NCBI GenBank assembly: GCA_009377845.1
Contig: WHTE01000012.1
Span: forward strand, 1 to 37,500
Source of the DNA: Nitrospirales bacterium
GTDB taxonomy: Bacteria; Nitrospirota; Nitrospiria; Nitrospirales; UBA8639
Direction: 5' to 3'
DNA: 37,500 bases
Shown here: piece after piece, positions 1 through 9,580 of the stretch
Position numbering within the stretch: position 1 is the stretch's first letter
Layout of the letters: each line of letters opens with the position of its first letter
The notes under the pieces: generated by a model
The model's input: the letters and a program-made list of their open reading frames with translations, nothing else
Databases searched by the model: none
What the model was told of the DNA's origin: nothing
Made by a program: the position numbers and the translations under genes

Positions 1-34
1 CGGTACGATCCAGCCAAACAAGGGAGGATCCATC

Positions 35-655
35 ATGACACAGCTTGTGAGCGATATCGCCTTCACTCCGTCCGTGAAAGCCGTGCAGGCGCGTTTGGGA
101 TCGCGACAGCATTATGCCCACATGGAGGAACGGGACGGATGGTTGGATACCATTACACCCGAGCTTGCAGAATTTTTACGTGAACGGGACTCCGTCTATT
201 TCGCCACGGCCAGCGGGGACGGGAGGCCGTATATTCAGCATCGAGGAGGTCCGAAAGGCTTTCTCAAGGTGCTTGATGACCGCACGCTGGCGTTTGCGGA
301 TTTTAAGGGCAATCGGCAATACATCTCGGTCGGAAACCTGGCTGAAAACACACAGGCATTTTTATTTCTCATGGATTATGCCACACACACCCGAATCAAG
401 ATTTGGGGAAGTGCAGAGGTTATTGAGGATGATCCTGAACTACTGGCACGACTCACCGATCCCGGATACAAAGGAAAGCCGGAACGGATCATTCGTTTTC
501 GAGTCGAGGCTTGGGACGCGAATTGCCGGCAACATATTCCCTTGAAATATTCTCAAGACGATGTGAATGCCATTGTGAAGCCCCTCCGGGAACGGCTGGC
601 TGCATTGGAAGTCGAGAATGCGGCGTTGAAAAGACAATTGCCAGGGTCTGAATAA
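35..655 (+). CDS. Pyridoxamine 5'-phosphate oxidase-like FMN-binding protein
   Basis: 206-aa ORF with ATG; motifs 'FLRERDSVYFATASGDGRPYIQHRGGPKGFLKVLDDRTLAFADFKGNRQYISVGNL' typical of PNPOx-like split-barrel flavoproteins. Confidence 0.85.
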   Translation: MTQLVSDIAFTPSVKAVQARLGSRQHYAHMEERDGWLDTITPELAEFLRERDSVYFATASGDGRPYIQHRGGPKGFLKVLDDRTLAFADFKGNRQYISVGNLAENTQAFLFLMDYATHTRIKIWGSAEVIEDDPELLARLTDPGYKGKPERIIRFRVEAWDANCRQHIPLKYSQDDVNAIVKPLRERLAALEVENAALKRQLPGSE

Positions 656-901
656 TCGGCTGTCGGGCAAAGAGGGTAGAAATTCATGCTGAAATATACT
701 GCTAATATTGAGTAAATCTCCGGAAAATCCATTTTTGCATTGCGGCTAAGGGGAATTATATTCAAACGTATTAGGAAAAGAGATTTAGGAAAAGGAGACA
801 ATGAAATAATGACAAACGTATAATTAGTCGATATCCAATCTCAATCTGGGAACGGGGTACCACTCAAAAATGAACAAAAGACATTCAGCGGGAATCGAAA
901 C

Positions 902-1432
902 ATGAATAATGAATCTTTAGACTGGGTCGTAGAATTCCGGGCTCTTTTCGAGCGCAAAGTCACTGCCTATAAAAGCGGCACAAGAAGTGCGGACGGGATG
1001 TTTTCAAAAAAGGAGGAAGATTTTCTCCGCTCCATCGGGGCAACGCCACAGGAAATTTTCGACTTTGTAGAAGATTGGTGCGATGACGGGGAACCCGACC
1101 CGGAAACCGTGCTTGCCATCACCAGGATTCGACAGGACTATTTTTCCCAGGAACACCGGGGCAGGTTTTCCGAGCATTCGATCATCACGAGCGAACTGCC
1201 TTCCCGTCACGAAGCACTTGCGGGGTTGGAATGGTTTCCCCGAATTATTGAAAAAGCCAGAGCTAAACTTCGGGGAGAATTGCCGCCCGATCTGATGTAT
1301 GGCTGTGGCGGCGATCGTAGATTTTTAAAAAAGATCAACGTTGACCCCGCTGAATTTCTCCAAGTGGTGTGGGAGGCAGGAGACAATGTGGATCACATCG
1401 TCAAGTTTGTGACGGATCGAACAAAAACGTAA
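902..1432 (+). CDS. DUF5069-like hypothetical protein
   Basis: 176-aa ORF, ATG start; composition and 'GCGGDRRFLKKINVDPAEFLQVVWEAGDNVDHIVKFV' resemble DUF5069 proteins; family name from memory. Confidence 0.6.
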   Translation: MNNESLDWVVEFRALFERKVTAYKSGTRSADGMFSKKEEDFLRSIGATPQEIFDFVEDWCDDGEPDPETVLAITRIRQDYFSQEHRGRFSEHSIITSELPSRHEALAGLEWFPRIIEKARAKLRGELPPDLMYGCGGDRRFLKKINVDPAEFLQVVWEAGDNVDHIVKFVTDRTKT

Positions 1433-1459
1433 TTCCCTATTACATGAAGGAATCTTGCT

Positions 1460-2449
1460 ATGCCTAAAATCGTGCGTTTTCATCAAACGGGCGGGCCCGA
1501 AGTCCTGAAACTGGAAGACTTGCCGCTGGCCGAACCTGGAAAGGGGGAAGTTCGGTTCAAAGTAGAGGCCATCGGCCTCAACCGGGCCGAGATCATGTTT
1601 CGGAGTGGGCAATATCTTGAGGTCCCTCAATTTCCCTCGCGGTTAGGCTACGAAGCGGCAGGAGTCATCGACGCCGTGGGTCCCGGCACTACCGGCCTTC
1701 GCATAGGCGACCGCGTCAGTACGATTCCGTCTTTTCCTATCGGCCAATATGGCGTGTATGGAGAGAGTGCGATCGTGCCGGCCCTTGCGGCTGCGCATTT
1801 TCCCGATAATTTTTCTTCCATTGAAGGCGCGGCAATCTGGATGCAGTACATGACGGCTTACGGGGCGCTTATCGAATACGGAAAAGTGAGAAAAAACGAT
1901 TCGGTCTTGATTACGGCGGCCAGCAGCAGTGTGGGGTTAGCGGCTATTCAAATTGTCAAAGCCACCGGAGCGGTAGCTATCGCGACGACCCGTGGAGCTG
2001 ACAAGAAAGCCTTTCTCCTGGAAGCCGGAGCCGATCATGTCATTGTGACGGATGAAGAAGATCTGGTGGAAAGGGGAAAGTCTCTCACCTCCGGAAAAGG
2101 GGTTCGTGTGGTGTTTGATCCCATTGCCGGCCCCTTACTGAAACAACTCGGGGAGGTGACGGCATCATGGGGAATCATCTTTGAATATGGGGCGCTTTCT
2201 TCAAAGCCCACACCGTTTCCTCTCTTTTCCGCCCTGGCGAAAGGATTAACCGTGCGAGGGTACACGCTGTTTGAGATCGTCAGAAGCCCTGAGGCCTTGA
2301 CCCGAGGGAAAGACTATATCTACCAGGGGTTGGAGTCAGGTGCGTTAAAACCGATCATTGATCGGACGTTCAGATTAGAAGAAATAGTCGAGGCACACCG
2401 CTACATGGAATCCAACCAGCAAAAAGGAAAAATCGTGGTGACCGTGTGA
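1460..2449 (+). CDS. Zinc-type alcohol dehydrogenase / NADPH:quinone oxidoreductase family protein (MDR superfamily)
   Basis: 329 aa; 'GPEVLKLEDLPLAEPGKGEVRFKVEAIGLNRAEIMFRSGQY' and 'VLITAASSSVGLAAIQIVKATGAVAIATTRG'. Confidence 0.9.
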   Translation: MPKIVRFHQTGGPEVLKLEDLPLAEPGKGEVRFKVEAIGLNRAEIMFRSGQYLEVPQFPSRLGYEAAGVIDAVGPGTTGLRIGDRVSTIPSFPIGQYGVYGESAIVPALAAAHFPDNFSSIEGAAIWMQYMTAYGALIEYGKVRKNDSVLITAASSSVGLAAIQIVKATGAVAIATTRGADKKAFLLEAGADHVIVTDEEDLVERGKSLTSGKGVRVVFDPIAGPLLKQLGEVTASWGIIFEYGALSSKPTPFPLFSALAKGLTVRGYTLFEIVRSPEALTRGKDYIYQGLESGALKPIIDRTFRLEEIVEAHRYMESNQQKGKIVVTV

Positions 2450-2556
2450 AGGCATTTCCGTACCGTGTAAACTGTCCGTTGGTGGGTTAGCTCATCATCA
2501 AAGCTACACTGAACGTGTAATATTTCATGGCACACTCCTGAGTTGTCCTTCAGGTT

Positions 2557-2576
2557 CCCCCTTTTGAGAAAGGGGG
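2557..2576. repeat. Perfect palindromic hairpin CCCCCTTT-TGAG-AAAGGGGG, part of a dispersed-repeat-like sequence
   Basis: 8-bp perfect stem with 4-nt loop; flanked by 'taggaggatttg'; a related degenerate half copy lies near 10803-10830. Confidence 0.65.
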
Positions 2577-2672
2577 TAGGAGGATTTGATCATCTTTTGC
2601 CTATTTTTCAAACTCGTCACGGCCCGGTTTTCGGGTTGTAGATGGTGATCACAACGGAAGGTTCTTCAGAAG

Positions 2673-3359
2673 TTACAAAGATGGAAGAATTTTAGGAAGC
2701 TTTTCAGCCCGATGACGTTGCTCGGTCGAACGGAGGCGGATTTTAAAAATGACGCGACGACTCTTCTCACGATTCACCCTGTTAGGGGTTTCGTAAATCA
2801 AGTCCTGTCTTCCGCGACCGGAGGCTGACGTCATTTCCTGGAAGCATTGGTAGGCGGCCGGTTCTTGAGCCTCAATGACTGCCAATCCCTTCACCATCAC
2901 CGCCAGTGATCGTTCCTGGCTCAATTTCAGATTAAAGACATCATCGCCGCGATCATCGGTGTGTCCCTGGATTGCGAGGGAATCGATCTTGTGGCGCAAG
3001 GGTCCACAAAGGGCCGCCGCATAAAACGGCATGGACTCTTCTAAAAACTGATCCGCTTGCGGGGAAAGTGTGCTCCGACCGGACTCGAAGGTGAGCCGGT
3101 TTTCGGGGACGACGATTAAGAGAGTGAGCGGATCACGGGGATCGGGATCAAGTGAAAGCCCTAACCGCCCAAGGTGGTCGCGGAGAGCCGCCTGCACGTC
3201 CTCTTTGTTTTCTTGCAATTGCGATTGTGCTTCGGTGGAGGTCTGGGTGATGAAGGCTGCAAAGAGCAGGATGAAGACCATGGCCAACGAGGTCATGAGA
3301 TCGATGACACCGGTCGTGGTGGGAGAGCTGGAGGTACCGTGATCCGTCCCGGAAATCAT
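2673..3359 (-). CDS. MotB/OmpA-family protein, ZorB-like
   Basis: N-terminal single TM with Asp (GVIDLMTSLAMVFILLFAAFI) and C-terminal OmpA-like peptidoglycan-binding motifs (IQGHTDDRGDDVFNLKLSQERSLAVM...NREKSRRVIFKIRL). Start chosen at 3359 because ATG overlaps the upstream TGA stop; the longer ORF reaches 3464. Confidence 0.75.
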   Translation of the reverse strand: MISGTDHGTSSSPTTTGVIDLMTSLAMVFILLFAAFITQTSTEAQSQLQENKEDVQAALRDHLGRLGLSLDPDPRDPLTLLIVVPENRLTFESGRSTLSPQADQFLEESMPFYAAALCGPLRHKIDSLAIQGHTDDRGDDVFNLKLSQERSLAVMVKGLAVIEAQEPAAYQCFQEMTSASGRGRQDLIYETPNRVNREKSRRVIFKIRLRSTEQRHRAEKLPKILPSL

Positions 3360-4582
3360 CCTGTACGCCGTTGCCTGGAAAGCCACGGCCATCTTGGCCA
3401 CGAGCTGATTCTCTCGAAGAAATTGATAGTGGAAGAAACCCGTGGATAAGCGGAGGTTTTCCACAGGAGGGGGCGGTCATCGAAAAGCGTCTCCATCGGA
3501 ACAGGATTGGTTGGGGCATCCTTCAGCAACCTGGTGAGATCATGAATGGCATCAGTCAATTCATTCAGGGGGCCATGAAGCTCTGCTTTGATGATGCAGG
3601 GGAGCTCTGTCACCGTTCGTCGTGCCTCGGCATGGCCATCCTGCTGCAATTTCGTCAAGGACTGAATAGCCGCAGTCAAATCGGCCGTAGGGCCGGCAAG
3701 ACCGTTCGTCCCCCATCCTCCAACGTGTTCCCGGAGTTCCCCGCCGGACGCCGACCTGTCACCTTGTCGTTCGCCCTGAACTGACGTGAGTTGTTCCAAC
3801 ATCTGTTCCATGGTTTTACGGGGGAACAGTTGATCAATGAGACCAAGGAACCTCTGATGAGCGTTGATGAGCCGTGACACCATGGGTTTTTCAACGAATG
3901 TGAACATATTGGCCACAATGAGCCCGACGATGGACGTCAGGAATTTCCCTGCCAGTCCGTTAATCAATCCCTGAATTCCCACAATCTCACTTCCCTCGGC
4001 ATGAAGTTTCCCGAGGCCGATAAACAAGGCCAGAAAGGTCAGCAGTAACCCGATGCCGGTAACGAGTGAAGGAAATTGACTGTAGAAAGCCAGATTCACG
4101 CGGTTAGCCAGGAGGGCTTCCTGAGTAAACACCTCTGCGGCGCGCCTCGTACTGAATATACGTGGTTCAACAAACCAGGGGACCTGTTCCAGGATCAGCG
4201 TGTTCCGGTATTGTGCCCATGGTCCCCGAAACAGAGGTTCCTGTTGGATCCCCGAATTGAGGGTTTGGATGTCGTCGCAATCAGTACGCATGGCGGAGTT
4301 TGCCTTCCGGCCAGCCTGTGTTGGATATCCCTTCTTGGGATGAGGAGTGAATCGCTCACGATCAATGTTGCCGCGTTCTTCAGCCAGGGTGATTAACATC
4401 GGGCCTACTCGATCGAATGCCCGACGAACCAAAGCGGTCTCTTTTGTCAACTTGAAGATTTGCCACAGGAAAAAGAGCACCATTCCACAGGACCCCAGCC
4501 AACTCAGCATGGGGCTGTGCGGCCCTCCCAGGAAGGCCACGTCACGGCTCAAAAATTCCCATAAACCTGAAGAGGTGTTCAC
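3356..4582 (-). CDS. MotA/TolQ/ExbB proton-channel-like protein, ZorA-like, with long C-terminal tail
   Basis: 408 aa, GTG start; TM segments with 'FPSLVTGIGLLLTFLALFIGLGKL' and 'GLAGKFLTSIVGLIVANMFTFVEKPMVSRL' as in ZorA/MotA-type proteins. Confidence 0.75.
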   Translation of the reverse strand: MNTSSGLWEFLSRDVAFLGGPHSPMLSWLGSCGMVLFFLWQIFKLTKETALVRRAFDRVGPMLITLAEERGNIDRERFTPHPKKGYPTQAGRKANSAMRTDCDDIQTLNSGIQQEPLFRGPWAQYRNTLILEQVPWFVEPRIFSTRRAAEVFTQEALLANRVNLAFYSQFPSLVTGIGLLLTFLALFIGLGKLHAEGSEIVGIQGLINGLAGKFLTSIVGLIVANMFTFVEKPMVSRLINAHQRFLGLIDQLFPRKTMEQMLEQLTSVQGERQGDRSASGGELREHVGGWGTNGLAGPTADLTAAIQSLTKLQQDGHAEARRTVTELPCIIKAELHGPLNELTDAIHDLTRLLKDAPTNPVPMETLFDDRPLLWKTSAYPRVSSTINFFERISSWPRWPWLSRQRRTG

Positions 4583-4977
4583 CTGGTCGTCGGTGTCCTT
4601 ATGCTGCCCTCAGCTTCTCTATGGAAGCCTTCCATTCCCCAAAGATGTATGAAGCCTTCTCAAGTTTTGTGCCGAAAACCATTACGGTGGAAATTCACAA
4701 AAAAGCGGAAAACTGATCAGTGGATGAGAATTTTACGAGGCGTCGATGGGCAAAGAGTTCCATCTCCCTCGGCAAGTTGGTCCTTTGGAATTTTTTGGTC
4801 AAACAGGTTGACACGCGATTTGCGAAACAAAAGCTGACTCAACCGGGCATGAGGGAAAAATGCTCACGAAATGCCGAAGAGAGTCTCTTGTTTGAACCTT
4901 AAGCCAAAAGGATTACAATGCGCCTAAGAGTCCGACCATAGCCTTCTGTATGTGTCAGTCTTTTTTTGAGGAAGAAA

Positions 4978-7900
4978 ATGAGAAACATGAAGGCCGCCAA
5001 GACGAACCCACCGACTATTCTTGTTGTGGATGACGAGACAGATATTAGCCTGGCCCTCGGCGATTTACTGGAAAACGCAGGATATCAGGTGGAAGCCGTT
5101 GAGACCGGAAACGAAGCCCTGCTTCGGGTGTCCCCCACTCACGACTATAGTGCCGTCATTCTGGATTTAGGTCTTCCTGACATTGATGGACTGACGGTCC
5201 TTCAACGTCTGCGTGCACAGGATGAGACTCTTCCCGTGATCATTCTGACCGCGCATGGAGACCAAAGGGAAAAAATTGCCACCCTGCAGCATCACGCGTT
5301 TGCTCACCTGATTAAACCGTACGACCGGCCCGAAGTTGTCGAGATGGTGCATCGGGCGGTGGCGGTCAAAAATCTGACCCTGAAGGCGGCGCAGGCGGAA
5401 CAGGCACTCACCTCGAGTGAGGCTCAGCGTCAGCTTGAACAGGAACGCACACAGATTCTTCTTTCCGAAAGCGAACAGCGGCTTCATCTGGCCTTGAAAG
5501 CCGGCAACATGGGGATTTGGGACTGGCATATTCCAACCAATCACATCATCTGGTCCGAAGAAGTTGCCGGGCTCTTTGGTTTGGCTCAGGGGACCTTTGA
5601 TGGGACATACAAAGCATATGCAAACTCTATCCATCCCGAGGACCGGGCAATGCTGGAGGAAACCATTCGGAAATCGCTGGAAAACGAGGCGCCATATGAA
5701 GTCGAGCATCGAATCGTGTGGCCCACCGGAGAGGTCCGCTGGTTAGCCTGCAAGGGGCAGGTGATCAAAGATCAGGAAGGTCGCCCGCAACGAATGCTTG
5801 GTACCGTTCAGGATATCAGCACCCGAAAACGGGCAGAGATCAAACTGCGGGATAGTCAAATGTTTTTAACCTCCATTGTGGAAAACATTCCGCATATGAT
5901 TTTCGTCAAAGATGCCAAGGATCTCCGCTTTTTTCTCTTGAATAAGGCCGGCGAGGAACTCCTGGGGTATTCACGCACTACCTTGATCGGGAAAACCGAT
6001 TATGGCTTTTTTCCCAAATCGGAAGCGGACTTCTTTACCGGCAAGGATCGAGAAGTTCTGTCAGGCAAACAACTGCTGGATATCCCGGAGGAAGTGATTC
6101 ACACCACCACTCGAGGGACGAGATACCTCCATACCAAAAAAATCCCGCTCTTGGATGCCCACGGCGATCCGCTCTACCTCTTGGGGATCTCCGAAGACAT
6201 TACGGACCGGAAGCAAGCAGACTTGGAACAGGACGAACGGGAATTACTCTTGCGGCTGATGTTTGAGACTGGGGCCGGTTGCGTCAAACGGGTCGCCGCC
6301 GATGGGACGCTCTTGCACATGAACCCCGCCGGGCTGGAGTTCATTGAAGCGGACCAGGCAACAGAGGCACTAGGGCGTTCCGTGTTTGATCTGGTGACAC
6401 CGGAGCATCGAGCCGCGTTCCAACGGATGCATCAGGAGGTGATTCAGGGCAAGAACCAGACCCTTCAATTTCAAGTCCAGGGTTTCAAAGGGTCCCGGCG
6501 GTGGCTGGAGACGTATGCGGTACCGTTTCGGAATCCCCTGACGAAGGAAGTGGAACATTTGGCCATCTCTCACGATATCACGGAACGCAAGGCGTCAGAG
6601 GACCTTATTCGGAAAGGCGAGAGAAAATTTCGAGCCATATATGAACAGGCACCAGCTGGCATCGCCATCCTGGACTCACTCAGCGGGCGATTCACTCAAG
6701 TCAATAAGAAATATTGCGATATGGTCGGGTACTCCCAGGAGGAAATGCTCGATCGGACCTTTCAGGACATTACTCATCCGGATGACCTTCAACCTGATTT
6801 GAATCAGATGCAGGAACTTCTGGCTGGCCAAATCAGCAGCTTTCAAATGGAAAAACGATACATTCGAAAAAACGGTGAAATCATTTGGGTGCATCTGACT
6901 TGTGTCCCGTTATGGTTGGAAACCACAGATCCTCGTTTACATATTGCGATGGTTGAGGATATTACCCATCGGAAGCAGGGGGAAAAAACCATCCGGGAAA
7001 GCGAAGAATGGTTCCGAATGCTGACTGAAGCGATTCCGCAGCAGGTATGGACGGCACAACCTGACGGGTTACTTGATTATGTCAACCAACGTGTCCTCGA
7101 GTACTTTGCACGTCCCTTCGAGGACATCATTGGTCATGGATGGCAGGAACTCTTGCACCCTGATGATTTGCCGGTATGCCTGACTCGCTGGGCGGAAGCT
7201 CTGGAAACCAAGAAGCCTTATGAAATTGAATTTCGATTGCGTCGAGGAAGGGATCAAGCCTATCGCTGGCATTTAGGGCGAGCTTTGCCCATTTTTAATC
7301 AAGAGGGGCAGGTGGTGAAATGGTTTGGGACCAATACCGATATCACCCAATTGAAAGAGTTGGAAAATCAGGTTCGACAATCTCAAAAAATGGAGGCGAT
7401 TGGGACCTTAGCCGGTGGTATCGCGCATGATTTCAATAATATTCTGATGGGGATCGTGGGGTATACCGAACTGGCTAAGCAGAAGGCTGGTGGGAATGAA
7501 TTGGTCAAACGAAACCTGGATGAGGTGTTAGTTGCGGGGCAGCGTGCCAAGGAACTGGTCCAGCAAATTTTGGCGTTTAGTCGGCAAACCGAGCAGGAAC
7601 GTCAGCCGCTTGAACTCCAATTGGTGGTCAAAGAAGTTTGCAAATTCCTCCGCGCGACGTTACCGGCGACCATCGAAATTCGTCAAAATTTCACAGAGGC
7701 CCCCACGATCATTTTAGGAGATCCTATCCAAATGCACCAAGTGGTGATGAACCTCTGTGCTAATGCCGAACATGCCATGCGGGAAAGCGGAGGTCTTCTT
7801 GAATTGAAGGTGGATCATGTGGGGGCTGAACCTGATGGGATAGGGGCACATCCTGATCTGAAGGGAGGTTCCTATGTACACCTGACGGTTCGGGATACTG

Positions 7901-8511
7901 GAGCGGGCATGACTCCAGAGGTGGCCCAACGCATCTTTGATCCATTTTTTACCACCAAGGGGGTCGGTGAAGGGACGGGAATGGGCTTAGCCGTTGTCCA
8001 TGGAATCGTCATCAGCCATGGCGGTGTCATTCACGTGGAGAGTGAACTGGGCCAGGGAACAACCTTTAGCATTTACTTCCCGGAGATGGAGGCAAGGAGT
8101 ATCCTGGAGGAAGATAAACCATTGCAACAAGAAATTTTCATGGGCCGGGGGCGTATACTTTTTGTGGAGGATGAAAAGCCCCTCGCAAGGCTGGGAGAGG
8201 AGGCAATGAGAGAGTTGGGGTATGAGGTCATGGTGCGCACGAGCAGTGTTGAAGCACTGGAAGCCTTTCGGGCTGATCCCTTTCGTTTTGATGCGGTCGT
8301 GACTGATCAAACGATGCCGAATATCACTGGTGAAGCGCTTGCCCGTGAATTGTTACAGCTCCGACCCGACGTGCCCATTATTCTATGTACGGGTTTTAGC
8401 CATGAGATTTCTGCTGAACAGGCCAAAGCCATGGGGATTCGAGCTTTTCTTTTAAAGCCTCTGCTGATCAAGGACTTAGGGCGGGCTCTTCGGGAGGTCC
8501 TTCATTCATGA
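4978..8511 (+). CDS. Hybrid sensor histidine kinase: N-terminal REC, multiple PAS, HisKA, HATPase, C-terminal REC
   Basis: 'ILVVDDETDISLALGDLLE...VILDLGLPDIDGL' (REC); repeated 'EDITxRKQ' PAS/PAC ends; 'LAGGIAHDFNNIL' H-box; 'GEGTGMGLAVVHGIV' G-box; second REC 'ILFVEDEKPLARLG...VVTDQTMPNITG'. ATG at 4978 preceded by GAGGAAG; the ORF track opens at a TTG at 4966. Confidence 0.95.
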   Translation: MRNMKAAKTNPPTILVVDDETDISLALGDLLENAGYQVEAVETGNEALLRVSPTHDYSAVILDLGLPDIDGLTVLQRLRAQDETLPVIILTAHGDQREKIATLQHHAFAHLIKPYDRPEVVEMVHRAVAVKNLTLKAAQAEQALTSSEAQRQLEQERTQILLSESEQRLHLALKAGNMGIWDWHIPTNHIIWSEEVAGLFGLAQGTFDGTYKAYANSIHPEDRAMLEETIRKSLENEAPYEVEHRIVWPTGEVRWLACKGQVIKDQEGRPQRMLGTVQDISTRKRAEIKLRDSQMFLTSIVENIPHMIFVKDAKDLRFFLLNKAGEELLGYSRTTLIGKTDYGFFPKSEADFFTGKDREVLSGKQLLDIPEEVIHTTTRGTRYLHTKKIPLLDAHGDPLYLLGISEDITDRKQADLEQDERELLLRLMFETGAGCVKRVAADGTLLHMNPAGLEFIEADQATEALGRSVFDLVTPEHRAAFQRMHQEVIQGKNQTLQFQVQGFKGSRRWLETYAVPFRNPLTKEVEHLAISHDITERKASEDLIRKGERKFRAIYEQAPAGIAILDSLSGRFTQVNKKYCDMVGYSQEEMLDRTFQDITHPDDLQPDLNQMQELLAGQISSFQMEKRYIRKNGEIIWVHLTCVPLWLETTDPRLHIAMVEDITHRKQGEKTIRESEEWFRMLTEAIPQQVWTAQPDGLLDYVNQRVLEYFARPFEDIIGHGWQELLHPDDLPVCLTRWAEALETKKPYEIEFRLRRGRDQAYRWHLGRALPIFNQEGQVVKWFGTNTDITQLKELENQVRQSQKMEAIGTLAGGIAHDFNNILMGIVGYTELAKQKAGGNELVKRNLDEVLVAGQRAKELVQQILAFSRQTEQERQPLELQLVVKEVCKFLRATLPATIEIRQNFTEAPTIILGDPIQMHQVVMNLCANAEHAMRESGGLLELKVDHVGAEPDGIGAHPDLKGGSYVHLTVRDTGAGMTPEVAQRIFDPFFTTKGVGEGTGMGLAVVHGIVISHGGVIHVESELGQGTTFSIYFPEMEARSILEEDKPLQQEIFMGRGRILFVEDEKPLARLGEEAMRELGYEVMVRTSSVEALEAFRADPFRFDAVVTDQTMPNITGEALARELLQLRPDVPIILCTGFSHEISAEQAKAMGIRAFLLKPLLIKDLGRALREVLHS

Positions 8512-9201
8512 CACTCGGGAAAAGACCCACTTGTCGTTTCGACCGGAATGAAAAATCGTTTGGCTTCTTGTTTTGTATGCGAGGAAATTTTTCCTCAGAT
8601 TTCCCGTTATGCTCGAAAAGACCATTTTCAGGTTTCCTTCTTTCATCGAACCTACACCAAAAAATTCTGCAGATTCTTCATCGGGAAACCTCACGCTCAG
8701 AGTGTTTTTTCAGCAACAATGTGCGTAGCGTTTTCTAGGTGGGGCCTGTTGAAATACACGCCAGCGGGGTTCTCTCTGGTCAGGAAAAAGTGAAATGTGC
8801 GGAGAAAGAACCCCGAGCGTGCCTCTTTCCCCTCCCGCTTTTGACGCCTCTCCCCTTACTCTTCACGATTCCGTGCGGCCTTGCCGCGGGAATAGGCATG
8901 TCTTCATGCCGGGGTGAGCGGGTGAAAACACCTACCTGTCCTCGAGAACCCCGGGACACGCGTTGAGCAGTCTTTCCTCTTTCTGTTGTGTGATGTTTGT
9001 CAGGGGTCGCGTGCAAGCACGACATTGTTGAATGATTCAATAGCTCCATATGCCATTCACCGTATGCCAAAATCAGAATTTGAGCGAATATGTGCTGTTC
9101 GTGAAAATGCGATTGAGGATGATTGCCAAACCACTATACTGGATTCCTTGCAACTTCAGATTGGGAATACATACCAATAAGTGATAGGGATTTGTTGCTC
9201 A

Positions 9202-9379
9202 GGGTAGGGATCATCCTTACCCACGGGATCCCAGGGTGAAGGGTTCGGACTTGCAACCTCCTTTTCCTTCACCTTGGGGAGTCCCTGCCCGGCCTACATT
9301 CGGTGCTTAAGCCTCAAGGCGTCTTTTTGCGGAGTGCTGAAGAGGTTCCCTTGCCGTGCGGCCTCTTCCGAATCAGCAC
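9202..9379. other. Cluster of three hairpins in a non-coding stretch
   Basis: 9202-9222 GGGTAGGG/CCTTACCC; 9231-9242 CCAGGGTGAAGG with 9266-9277 CCTTCACCTTGG (12-bp stem, one GU); 9334-9379 GTGCT-GAAGAGG...CCTCTTC-AGCAC. Confidence 0.45.
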
Positions 9380-9580
9380 GAAGGGAGAAGTGAACCGAAC
9401 GAGAGTGCGCCGTCAGGCATCTTCATTGTGAGGGTTTTCCCTTTTCGCTCCTTACTTCTCGCAATTAGTGAACCGGCCTTTATGCCATTTTCCAAATGGA
9501 GTATGCGGCTGGAAAAGGATGAAGACGGATAAAAGGATTGGAGTTCATATTCTATATGACCGTTCCTTCCAGGATTTGCC

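Noticed and set aside
8867-8881. 15-mer GATTCCGTGCGGCCT shared with 36604-36618
   Set aside because: Flanks do not align; a 15-mer match is within chance expectation for a 37.5-kb window.
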